Shown: positions 33,750 to 41,501 of the stretch, one piece after another
How the letters are laid out: every line of letters starts with the position of its first letter
How positions within the stretch are numbered: the stretch's first letter is position 1
Assembly (NCBI RefSeq): GCF_029892155.1
Contig: NZ_JARZAG010000003.1
Span: forward strand, 1 to 64,000
DNA: 64,000 bases
Source of the DNA: Kitasatospora sp. GAS204B
GTDB lineage: Bacteria; Actinomycetota; Actinomycetes; Streptomycetales; Streptomycetaceae
Reading direction: 5' to 3'
Made by a program: the position numbers and the translations under genes
Notes under the pieces: generated by a model
The model's input: the letters and a program-made list of their open reading frames with translations, nothing else
Told to the model about the DNA's origin: nothing
The model's database searches: none

Positions 33750-35890
33750 CGATTGGTGCCTCCGTTGTCGGGCAGCGCCACCAGGACGACGACGCTGCGA
33801 CCGTGGGCGTGGAAGAGGTGGCCTGTGACGGGCTCCTCCGCACCGGGCGCCAGCACGTCGGCGTCCGCGCCGCGGGCGGTGTCGACCGTCCGGTGCCACT
33901 GGTGTCCCGCGATCTGCGGGAGCTCGAAGTCCAGACCGAGGTGGTACATGTTGAGGATCACGTGCAGGTCCGGATCGCCGTCGAAACCGCCCAGCGTGAA
34001 GGAGAGGACCCGGGCGTCGGTGTCCTCCCAGCCAGGCTGCTCCAACCTGGTGCCGTGCCAGCTGACCTCGGGCACCTCGCGCTCGTTGTGCCGACCGCTG
34101 AAGAACTGGGGCCGGCGCAGGGTCGCGTGGCGCTTGCGCAGCGCGATCATGGAACGGAAGAAGTCCTGGACCTCGGTCTCCTTCTCCGCCTGCTCCCAGT
34201 CCAGCCAGGAGATCTCGTTGTCCTGGCAGTACGCGTTGTTGTTGCCGCCCTGGCTGTTGCGGAACTCGTCACCGGCCAGGATCATCGGCACGCCGCGGGA
34301 GAGCATCAGGATCGCCGTCAGGTTCTTGATCTGCCGCACCCGCAGCCGCTCGATCTCGTCCGCGTCGCTGGCGCCCTCCACCCCGCAGTTCCAGCTGAAG
34401 TTCTCGTGGCTGCCGTCGGTGTTGGCCTCGCCGTTGGCGTGGTTGTGCTTGCCGTGGTAGCTCACCAGGTCGTTCATCGTGAAGCCGTCGTGGCAGGTGA
34501 TGAAGTTGACGCTGTTGGTGGGCAGTTCGCCCTGCCGGCTGAACAGGTCGCGGGAGCCGCCGATCCGGGTGGCCACCGTCCCCACCAGGCCCGCGTCACC
34601 GCGCACGAAGCGCCGGATGTCGTCGCGGAACGGCCCGTTCCACTGCGCCCAGCGCTTTCCGGGGAAGCGGCCGACCTGGTAGAGGCCGCCGCCGTCCCAG
34701 GGTTCGGCGATGATCTTCGTCTCGGAGAGGATCCCGGACAGCTCGATGCCCCAGAGCACCGGCGGGGTCTCCATCTCGTAGCCCTCGGCGCCGCGGGAGA
34801 GTTCGGAGGCGAGGTCGAAGCGGAAGCCGTCCACGTGGTGCTCGGTGACCCAGTACTCCAGGCACTCGATGATGAACTTGGCCACCGCCGGGTGGTTGGC
34901 GTTGACCGCGTTGCCGCAGCCGGTGAAGTCCATGTAGTGCCGGCGGTCCTGCGGCCACAGGTGGTAGTAGACCTCGTTGGCCTGGCCCCGGAAGCTGATC
35001 GTGGGGCCGTGCTCGTTGCCCTCCGAGGTGTGGTTGAAGACCACGTCCAGGATGACCTCGATGCCGGCCTTGTGCAGCGCCTTGACCATGTCCCGGAACT
35101 CTTCGATGTGCTTGCAGCCGCACGGGTCGGAGCAGTAGTCGCTGTGCGGGGCGAAGAAGCCGAACGGGTCGTAGCCCCAGTAGTTGCGCAGCGGCGTGCC
35201 GTGCGGGCCGACCCGCAGCACCTGACGCTCGTCGAAGTCGAAGACCGGCAGCAACTCGACCGCGGTCACGCCGAGTTCCTTGAGGTACGGGATCTTCTCG
35301 ACCACGCCGGTGAAGGTGCCGGGGTGGGTCACCCGGGCGGTGGGCGAGGAGGTCAGGCCGCCCACGTGCATCTCGTAGATCACCGTCTCGGCCAGCGGCC
35401 GGCGCAGCGGCTCGTCGCCCTCCCAGTCGTAGCAGTCCAGGTCCACCACCATGCTGCGCATCGCGTAGGCGCAGTTGTCCTCGTGGCCCACCGCGCGGGC
35501 CCGGTCCCAGAGGATGTTGATGTTCGCCCGCGAGTAGGGGTCGAGCAGCACCTTTCGGTGGTTGAACCTGGCGCCGGACTCCTTGACCTGCTGCGGACCG
35601 TCCATCCGGTACGCGTACACCTGTCCTTCCCGCAGACCGGTGACATGGCAGTGCCAGAAGTGATAGCTGTGATTGTTTTCCGGATCGAGCGTGATCACCC
35701 GGGCCGGCGCCAGCGCGTGGTAGCTGTCGAACAGCAGCAGGTCGACCCGAGTGGCTCGCTCGGAGAAGATCGAGAAGTTCACGCCGGTTTCGTCCACGGT
35801 GGCACCCAGCGGCTGCGGATGCCCGGCCGTCACCTCGGCCCGCATCAGTGTTTCGACCGGGACTTCTGTCGTCGCCTGACTCTTGGTCAT
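33746..35890 (-). CDS. glgX: Glycogen debranching enzyme GlgX
   Basis: A 714-residue GH13_11 isoamylase-type enzyme that removes alpha-1,6 branches. A CBM48 domain is near residues 20-120 (GATVDETGVNFSIFSERATR). The catalytic barrel shows VILDVVFNHTSEGNEHGPTI, VDGFRFDLASELSRG (nucleophile), TKIIAEPWDGGGLYQVGRFP (acid) and FITCHDGFTMNDLVSYHGKHN in part. The start at MTKSQATTEV follows AGAAGA; the longer frame is unrelated. Translationally coupled to the AGE/STAS gene. Two GTCA steps 12 bases apart (35886-35902) lie at its start and may be a weak form of the TCA box. Confidence 0.93.
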   Translation of the reverse strand: MTKSQATTEVPVETLMRAEVTAGHPQPLGATVDETGVNFSIFSERATRVDLLLFDSYHALAPARVITLDPENNHSYHFWHCHVTGLREGQVYAYRMDGPQQVKESGARFNHRKVLLDPYSRANINILWDRARAVGHEDNCAYAMRSMVVDLDCYDWEGDEPLRRPLAETVIYEMHVGGLTSSPTARVTHPGTFTGVVEKIPYLKELGVTAVELLPVFDFDERQVLRVGPHGTPLRNYWGYDPFGFFAPHSDYCSDPCGCKHIEEFRDMVKALHKAGIEVILDVVFNHTSEGNEHGPTISFRGQANEVYYHLWPQDRRHYMDFTGCGNAVNANHPAVAKFIIECLEYWVTEHHVDGFRFDLASELSRGAEGYEMETPPVLWGIELSGILSETKIIAEPWDGGGLYQVGRFPGKRWAQWNGPFRDDIRRFVRGDAGLVGTVATRIGGSRDLFSRQGELPTNSVNFITCHDGFTMNDLVSYHGKHNHANGEANTDGSHENFSWNCGVEGASDADEIERLRVRQIKNLTAILMLSRGVPMILAGDEFRNSQGGNNNAYCQDNEISWLDWEQAEKETEVQDFFRSMIALRKRHATLRRPQFFSGRHNEREVPEVSWHGTRLEQPGWEDTDARVLSFTLGGFDGDPDLHVILNMYHLGLDFELPQIAGHQWHRTVDTARGADADVLAPGAEEPVTGHLFHAHGRSVVVLVALPDNGGTNR

Positions 35891-36056
35891 ATCTTCTGTC
35901 AACTCCCTACCCCATGATGCACCCGGAATTGTGGATTCCGCCCGACTCTCACCCCCCATGAGGGGAAGGACCGGGCTGCTCTCCGCTTCGCCGACGCGCG
36001 CACGGGTGCGGGCGGAGAAGGTGGCCTCGGCGCGGCACACCGGGACCACCGAAGGC

Positions 36057-36749
36057 TCAGGCCACCGGTGTCCGGTCCCAGGCGAGCGAGCCGTAGGCCT
36101 CGCTCCAGGACGGGAACGGCACCCCTGGCTCGTTGAAGATCTCGAAGGTCACCCCGCGGGCGGCCGGCGTGTACAGCGCCTGCAGGCAGGCCTCGGCCAC
36201 GTCCCGCCGGGCCACCTGCCCGGTGCCCTGGTCCCCCTGGTGCAGCCGCACCCGGTGGCCGGCGCTGCGGTCGTCGATCAGCCACCCGGGCCGCACCACG
36301 GTGTAGGGCAGCCCCGACTCGCGCAGCGCCTCCTCGCCGGCGAAGCGCCAGGAGAGCAGGCGGCCGTAGGCGTTCAGCGGGTGCCCCTGGTGGGTCGCGT
36401 GCAGCTGGCTGATCAGCACCACGTGCGGCCGGTTGCCGTCGGCGGTGGCGGCCTTGAGGACATTGCGCACCCCGTGGCAGAGGGTGGTCTCCGGCCGGTC
36501 GGGCCCGCTCTGCTCGGTACCGGGCTCGACGCCGTAGACCACCGCCGAGCAGCCGGCCAGCGCACCGCCCAAGGTCTGCGGGGCGCGCACGTCCGCCTGT
36601 CTGAACACCGCACCCGGCGCCAGCTCCCGGCGGGCGCGGTGCGCGCTTCGACCGATGACGCGCACGCTCTCCCGGCGCTCCAGGAGCCCTTGCACGATGA
36701 ATCGGCCGACGCGTCCCGTGCCGCCGACCACCACCACCGGATTGTCCAT
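36057..36749 (-). CDS. NAD(P)-binding atypical SDR, NmrA-like (paralogue)
   Basis: A 230-residue protein. MDNPVVVVGGTGRVGRFIVQ carries the Rossmann GGTGRVGR; the ATG lies 8 bases after a GAGGAG site, and a GTG three codons upstream would overlap that site. It is similar over its full length to the protein at 24201-24869 (shared LAGCSAVV, VEPGT, GLPYTVVRP and DVAEACLQALY patterns). It has no tyrosine triad. It stands alone between glgX (166 bases) and the nucleotidyltransferase gene (70 bases). Probably a redox sensor or a reductase. Confidence 0.85.
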   Translation of the reverse strand: MDNPVVVVGGTGRVGRFIVQGLLERRESVRVIGRSAHRARRELAPGAVFRQADVRAPQTLGGALAGCSAVVYGVEPGTEQSGPDRPETTLCHGVRNVLKAATADGNRPHVVLISQLHATHQGHPLNAYGRLLSWRFAGEEALRESGLPYTVVRPGWLIDDRSAGHRVRLHQGDQGTGQVARRDVAEACLQALYTPAARGVTFEIFNEPGVPFPSWSEAYGSLAWDRTPVA

Positions 36750-36819
36750 CGCCTTCACTCCTCTGCTCAGCCGTCGGGTGACGAGTCGTCGGGCAGGTCG
36801 CCGGTGTGCGCCGGTCGGA

Positions 36820-38163
36820 TCAGATCCATCGCAGGATGTCGTCCGAGCTGGTCAGCCGGGTGCCCGAAGGAAGGTTCGCGATCATTGGGACTCTCAGGCG
36901 CGGGTAGACGCTGACCCCGGAGAGCCGGGACCCCCGCCAGAGCTGGGCGCCGTCCCCGATGGCCGAGAAATCCTCCAGTCGGACCGGGTTCTCCCGGTCC
37001 GACTGGATCTCCACCATGGGGCCGACATAGCTGTCGCTGATGTGCGCATACGGACCGATCACCGAGGCGTCGCCGCAGGAGCTGCGGCTCAGCCGCGCCC
37101 CCGCACGCAGTTCGACGCCGTCGCCGACGTCGGTGTACTCCAGCCGGACGTCACTGCCGACCGCGACATGGCGGCCTATTCGGACCCCGGGGCCGATCAC
37201 CACGGTGCCCGCCTCGATCTTGTCCGCCAGCGTGGTGCCGGTGATGTCGTCGCGGGTGGCCAGCGAGGTCTCGTGGATCCAGTACCGCGGACTGGCGCTG
37301 GCCGGCTCGGCCATCAGCTCGTTCATCAGCGGATAGCCGCCGGCCAGCACGTCCTTGAGGGTGACCAGGTAGTCCTCGACGTTGCCGAGGTCGCCGAGTC
37401 TGTCGATCCGGTGCGCGGCCACCGGCAGGCCCCGCTCCACCAGGGTGGGCAGCAGGTCGCCGCCCCAGTCGAGCCGCTGCTGCGCCTGGCGCATCAGCTC
37501 CGGCTCCCGGGCGGCCTCGCGCAGGCGTGCGCAGTCCACCAGGTACATCCCGGCGTTCGTGGGAAGCATCGCGTCCGCGTCCTGGCGCACCTCGGGGAAG
37601 AGCTCGTGGATCCGGTCCAGCGCCGGCTTCTCCACGAAACCGGAGACCAGGCCACGGGCGTCGGTGCGCATCGCGCCGTACTTGCCGGCCACCTCCTGCG
37701 GCGTGCGGGCCACCGCGGCCACCGTCACCACCGCGTCGGCGGCCCGGTGGGCGGCCGCCAGCTCGGCGAGCGAGAAGTCGAAGATCGAGTCGACGGGCAG
37801 CACCAGGGCCTGCCCGGTGAGGTCCCACTCCTCCAGGTTGTGCAGGGTGGCCGCACCGGAGCCGACGTTGTACCGGTCGAAGCTGGGCCGCGAGTAGCGC
37901 ACCTCGACGCCGTATCGCTCGCCGTGGCCGAGCAGCAGCATGATCTGGCTGCGGTTCTCCAGCCCCTGGGCCACCACGTAGAAGCGACGGATGCCCTGCT
38001 CACGACAGGCGTCGACGACCCACTCGATGAGGCGACGGCCGACGAAAGGGATCAGCGCCTTGCTGCGGATGTAGTCCGCGGACTCCAGCGTGATCGGCTT
38101 GGCACGTTCGCCGCGCCCACCGGCCAGGATGATCCCCACGGTCTCCATGTGCTCGCCACCCAT
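36820..38163 (-). CDS. Sugar-phosphate nucleotidyltransferase, GlgC-like
   Basis: A 447-residue NDP-sugar pyrophosphorylase. The N-terminal nucleotide-binding domain reads VGIILAGGRGERAKPITLES and KALIPFVGRRLIEWVVDACR; VEKPALDRI and TNAGMYLVD are further active-site blocks. The C-terminal third is a left-handed beta-helix with hexapeptide turns (VVIGPGVRIGRHVAVGSDVR). It lacks the GGKYRIID pattern of true GlgC, so the NTP and sugar are uncertain. Placement beside glycogen genes suggests ADP-glucose or a related donor. The promoter region on its left strand carries the tripartite TCA box (38213-38241). Confidence 0.8.
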   Translation of the reverse strand: MGGEHMETVGIILAGGRGERAKPITLESADYIRSKALIPFVGRRLIEWVVDACREQGIRRFYVVAQGLENRSQIMLLLGHGERYGVEVRYSRPSFDRYNVGSGAATLHNLEEWDLTGQALVLPVDSIFDFSLAELAAAHRAADAVVTVAAVARTPQEVAGKYGAMRTDARGLVSGFVEKPALDRIHELFPEVRQDADAMLPTNAGMYLVDCARLREAAREPELMRQAQQRLDWGGDLLPTLVERGLPVAAHRIDRLGDLGNVEDYLVTLKDVLAGGYPLMNELMAEPASASPRYWIHETSLATRDDITGTTLADKIEAGTVVIGPGVRIGRHVAVGSDVRLEYTDVGDGVELRAGARLSRSSCGDASVIGPYAHISDSYVGPMVEIQSDRENPVRLEDFSAIGDGAQLWRGSRLSGVSVYPRLRVPMIANLPSGTRLTSSDDILRWI

Positions 38164-38581
38164 CTCGCATCCCCCACGTCGGCGACCCTTGTCAGCAAAG
38201 ACTCAACAGCAAGAGTCACATGGTGTCAACGAGGGAGTCAAGCCGGTGACCGAATGCCCGCCTTGTCGTCATGTCACCGGCGCGGTTCCGAGACGATATG
38301 TCAGGTCCACGACATGAAATTTCGGACCATTCCCCTGAAACTCATTCACGCCCGCCGGCGGCCGGCTCGGGACGACTGTGGGCCAATCAGCCGAGCTGGT
38401 GCGATTGGGGCGATTCGGATCTCCCCGGAATTCAGACCTGACCCTCCGTCACGCTGTCTCCCGACTATTGAGGATTCTCGTGACCTTCCGTAGCTGAAAT
38501 TAAACTCCGGGGTCAGCCGCTCAAGCGGCCGAAAAGAAGCGATATCTTCGGCCTTACATCTCGCGCCACTGGGAGGATCAA
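38164..38581. other. 418-base divergent intergenic region
   Basis: No credible gene. It is less GC-rich than its surroundings and contains the tripartite TCA box near the nucleotidyltransferase start. The right half (about 38290-38580) must hold the promoter of the HAD-like gene, but no strong hexamers stand out. Confidence 0.5.
38213..38241. promoter_or_regulatory. Tripartite TCA box upstream of the nucleotidyltransferase gene
   Basis: gagTCA (core 38216), tgTCAa (core 38226) and agTCAa (core 38238) have the same 10 and 12 base steps as the box at 27038-27067. It lies about 50-80 bases from the start of the minus-strand gene, where a repressor or activator could act. Confidence 0.5.
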
Positions 38582-39058
38582 ATGGGGGAGTCCATGCGCG
38601 CCGCTTTCTTCGATCTGGGAGGCAGACACAGCTCACTGCGACACAGCCGGGCGGTACGCGCGGCGGCGGCCAGACACCGCTCGGTCGGCGACCTGGTGGT
38701 CCTGGTGCTCTCCCGCGACCAGCCCAAGAGGCCGACCCCGGCTGCGTTGAGCCTGGAGACGCTGGGTGTCGACGCGGACCTGGTCCTGCTGCCCGAGCCG
38801 GTCGACCCGCCCACCGTGCCCGAGAGCCACCCGCCGGTGACCGTGATCGAGGCGATCACCCTGCTCGGCCTCGACCCCGCCTGCTGCTTCGGCTACGTCG
38901 ACCACTGCGGCGGCCTGCGCACCCTGGCCGTGGTCGGCAATCCCCGCGTGGTCGGCCTGGACCCGGATCTGGCCGCGCACGCCGACTCCCACGGCTGGCC
39001 GATCCTGAGCGAATCCCAGACACCGGTCGGCCAGGCCGGACCCCCAGGCGCCCAGTAG
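38582..39058 (+). CDS. Degenerate HAD-like protein of unknown function
   Basis: A 158-residue protein whose ATG follows GGGAGG by 6 bases. MRAAFFDLGGRHSSL resembles HAD motif I (FFDLDxT) but lacks the second Asp. The C-terminal part, CFGYVDHCGGLRTLAVVGNP then RVVGLDPDLAAHADSHGWPI, matches the motif IV region of HAD-IB hydrolases, where the metal-binding Asp is only partly kept. The middle is short, so the cap domain is missing. Probably a non-catalytic HAD relative that binds a phosphate ligand, or a decayed enzyme. It is divergent from the nucleotidyltransferase gene. Confidence 0.6.
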   Translation: MGESMRAAFFDLGGRHSSLRHSRAVRAAAARHRSVGDLVVLVLSRDQPKRPTPAALSLETLGVDADLVLLPEPVDPPTVPESHPPVTVIEAITLLGLDPACCFGYVDHCGGLRTLAVVGNPRVVGLDPDLAAHADSHGWPILSESQTPVGQAGPPGAQ

Positions 39059-39117
39059 GGGAAAACTCAGGGCCGTGGCTACTGGCCCCCGGGCCCCGCG
39101 AGGAGCACCGTGGAGGC

Positions 39118-39567
39118 ATGGAACACGGAGATCTGTCGCGACGCGAGAACCGTCAACTGGCCGTCGCCTCTGCCACCCTCGGTCCGTGGCGTGCTGCCAC
39201 GGCCGTGGGCGCGGTGGTCGGCGGGGCAGCGCTGGCCGTGGACGTGGTGACCGGCCACTGGACCACGAGCATCCTGGCCGGCCCGGTCGGCCTGGCCCTG
39301 TTCTTCTTCTTCCTGGTCGGCGGCCTCGGCGGGCGGCTGCGCAAGGACACCGGCGACCGCCGGCTGCGACGCTGGGCCGACGCCAACCCCTGGCAGTCCG
39401 CGTTGCCGCTCAGCGGCGCCCTCCTGGTGCTGAACACGCTGGCGCTGACGCTGCTCGGCAGCTGGGGCATCTTCGGCGCGTTCTTCACCTCGCTGCTCCC
39501 GGCCGGCCTGCTGCTGGTGGTGCTCGGCGTGGTCGGCTCGGTCAAGGGCGCCCGCCGGTCCCGCTGA
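39118..39567 (+). CDS. Small membrane protein of unknown function
   Basis: A 149-residue protein with three to four hydrophobic segments (about residues 25-45, 48-70, 96-115 and 118-142), separated by a basic loop GGRLRKDTGDRRLRRWADA. The N-terminus is polar and there is no signal peptide. I do not recognise a family; it looks like a streptomycete-specific protein. The GGAGG site is very close to the ATG, with AGGAG 11 bases upstream as an alternative. A strong terminator follows. Confidence 0.65.
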   Translation: MEHGDLSRRENRQLAVASATLGPWRAATAVGAVVGGAALAVDVVTGHWTTSILAGPVGLALFFFFLVGGLGGRLRKDTGDRRLRRWADANPWQSALPLSGALLVLNTLALTLLGSWGIFGAFFTSLLPAGLLLVVLGVVGSVKGARRSR

Positions 39568-39591
39568 CCGGGCAACTGAGGAGATATCAGC

Positions 39592-39642
39592 ACAGTTCGC
39601 GCACCGGGGCATCTCAGTATGGCCGCCCGGTGCGCGAACTGT
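39592..39642 (+). terminator. 17-bp perfect hairpin terminator
   Basis: ACAGTTCGCGCACCGGG (39592-39608) pairs perfectly with CCCGGTGCGCGAACTGT (39626-39642) around a 17-base loop. It lies 24 bases past the preceding stop and ends 26 bases before the next start codon. Confidence 0.75.
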
Positions 39643-39655
39643 CGTTCACCCTCTG

Positions 39656-39661
39656 CATACT
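39656..39661 (+). promoter_or_regulatory. -10 element of a probable leaderless transcript
   Basis: CATACT lies 6 bases before the GTG at 39668, with no ribosome binding site between. This is the spacing of actinobacterial leaderless promoters. Confidence 0.45.
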
Positions 39662-39667
39662 GACCGC

Positions 39668-40954
39668 GTGTCGATCACCGAAGACCCACCACAGCCACCC
39701 GGCGAGGAGCCGGACCCGTTCGCCGACCTCGTGCTCGACGAGGAGTTCGTCAAGGGTGCCACCGTCAAGGAGCAGTCCGGCCGGGCCCGGATGCTCTCCG
39801 CCAAGTGGCTACGCGAGCCTCCCCAGCCGGAGCAGGCCTGGCGCCCGCCGACCGAGACCCGCCGCCGCTGGTACCAGCGCCGGGCCGCGCCCGTGGACCC
39901 CTGGGGCAACAAGCGCCGCACCAAGCGGAACTGGCAGGCCCCGGTCTTCGTGCTGCTCGCGATAGCCGTGGTGGCCGCCGGGCTGAACGTCAATGGGCTG
40001 CACAGCTGGTACGTGAACAACTTCGGCGGTGGGTCCTCTGGCTCCGGGTCGGCGGCGGCCGGGGCACCCCCCGTGCCCGTGGTCACCCAGGCGCCGGAGA
40101 CCGCCCAGCCGACCGCGGCGCCCTCCACGGCGGACCCGCAGACCCCGACCGTGGCGCAGCCGTGGCTGGGCTCGCCCGCCGACGCCTGGCCCGCCGGCCC
40201 CGACGCCGTCGTACTGCCGCCGGCCCAGGCCACCGGGGTGTTCTCGCAGGACCAGGTGGCGGGGCAGCTGAAGCTCGTGAAGGACTTCCTGGTCGGGTCG
40301 AACCTCGACCCGACCGTGCTGTCGGGCGGGACCCCGCAGCAGGTGCTGGACCTGCTGGGTGGCAAGTCGCTGGCCGCGTTCAAGGACTCGCTCGCCCACC
40401 CCGGCCCGACGAACGACCCGACCAGCTGGATCAGCCGGTTCAACCCGAAGACCGCGATCCCGGCCGGCAACGTGGTCAAGCTCCAGGGCCGGATCACCTT
40501 CGCGGCGGACACCGCCAAGGACGACCCCGACGGGGTGCTGGTGCACACCGACTACACCTTCGTCTACGCCCTGGTGCCGGGTCCGCAGCAGTTCGATCCG
40601 AACAGCGTGCCCAGCGCGTCGCCGACCGGCGGCGGCAACGCGCAGTCCGTGGCCCTGCTGTCGCTGGACCCCAACGCCGTGGTCACCCGCGAGATCGTCC
40701 GCCGGACTCAGGACTTCGTCTTCTACGACCCGGCCAAGTTCAACGTGTCGCCGCACAAGCTGTACTTCGGGCAGGGCAACAGCTCCCTGGGCAACAACTA
40801 CTGCGCGATTGGCGACGGCTGGCTGGAGCCGCTGTTCCCGCAGACGGGGAACATCGACGGGGCGGCGCCGAGCTCCGGCCCGACGATGGACCCCTACGAC
40901 CGCAGCCAGGCGCTGCCCGACGACCAGAAGTGCCGCACTGACAGCCGTTCCTGA
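39668..40954 (+). CDS. Conserved membrane-anchored extracytoplasmic protein
   Basis: A 428-residue protein. Residues 1-92 are cytosolic and charged; one transmembrane helix (about 97-115, APVFVLLAIAVVAAGLNVNG) is followed by a Pro/Ala/Thr-rich linker and an extracytoplasmic domain of about 250 residues (from QVAGQLKLVKDFLVGSNLDP). The topology is type II. I know similar proteins in streptomycetes only as conserved hypotheticals near ilvD. Two late Cys (NNYCAIGDGW and DQKCRTD) could form a disulfide. The GTG start is probably leaderless. It ends 3 bases before the end of the convergent membrane protein gene. Confidence 0.75.
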   Translation: MSITEDPPQPPGEEPDPFADLVLDEEFVKGATVKEQSGRARMLSAKWLREPPQPEQAWRPPTETRRRWYQRRAAPVDPWGNKRRTKRNWQAPVFVLLAIAVVAAGLNVNGLHSWYVNNFGGGSSGSGSAAAGAPPVPVVTQAPETAQPTAAPSTADPQTPTVAQPWLGSPADAWPAGPDAVVLPPAQATGVFSQDQVAGQLKLVKDFLVGSNLDPTVLSGGTPQQVLDLLGGKSLAAFKDSLAHPGPTNDPTSWISRFNPKTAIPAGNVVKLQGRITFAADTAKDDPDGVLVHTDYTFVYALVPGPQQFDPNSVPSASPTGGGNAQSVALLSLDPNAVVTREIVRRTQDFVFYDPAKFNVSPHKLYFGQGNSSLGNNYCAIGDGWLEPLFPQTGNIDGAAPSSGPTMDPYDRSQALPDDQKCRTDSRS

Positions 40955-40957
40955 CCG

Positions 40958-41440
40958 CTACCGCTTCTTCCGCTTCCCCGGCCGCCCGCCACCCGAGGCC
41001 TTCCGCTTCTCGTGCCGGGCGGTCTCGCGTTCCCACTGCGCCCGCCGGACGCCCTCGCCCGGGGCCTCCGTGAGGCTGCGGAAGAAGTACGCCGCCGCCG
41101 AGCCGACGCAGCCGATCAGCCAGACCGCGCCGAGCGACTTGTCCTCGGCCATCCAGCCGTCCAGCGAATCGCGGCCCTCGGCGAGGACCTTCCAGGTGCG
41201 CAGCGCGGCCAGCACCGAGCAGACCGCGATGGCGGCCAGCAGCAGCCAGTTGACCAGGCCGCCGGCCTTGGACATCCGCACCCCGCCGACCGCGAACTGC
41301 AGCACCAGCCCGCCCGCCACCACCGTGGCGAAGGCGCCGAGCGAGACCGCCACCCGGCGCAGCCAGTAGTCGGTGCCGTGCTCCACCCAGCTGGTGCCGA
41401 AGAAGCGGATGGGCTCGGGGGCGGTGCGGTCGTCGATCAC
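40958..41440 (-). CDS. Small membrane protein of unknown function
   Basis: A 160-residue protein with three hydrophobic segments (about 29-52, 62-80 and 104-122) and a very basic tail (ARHEKRKASGGGRPGKRKKR). It starts at GTG; GATACT lies 6 bases upstream on the minus strand, so it is probably leaderless. Conserved in streptomycetes next to ilvD as far as I recall; function unknown. It lies 61 bases downstream of ilvD. Confidence 0.7.
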   Translation of the reverse strand: MIDDRTAPEPIRFFGTSWVEHGTDYWLRRVAVSLGAFATVVAGGLVLQFAVGGVRMSKAGGLVNWLLLAAIAVCSVLAALRTWKVLAEGRDSLDGWMAEDKSLGAVWLIGCVGSAAAYFFRSLTEAPGEGVRRAQWERETARHEKRKASGGGRPGKRKKR

Positions 41441-41501
41441 GCCTCAAGTATCCCCGAGCCCCTCCCGGCCCGTCGGTCCGTGCCCGGCCGGCCCGAGCCC
41501 G

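Noticed and set aside
30339..34460. A 1373-codon open frame on the plus strand
   Set aside because: It runs antisense to the transposase, AGE/STAS and glgX genes, which have clear protein families. The frame is rich in Arg, Val, Gly, Gln and His, as expected for GC-rich antisense noise.
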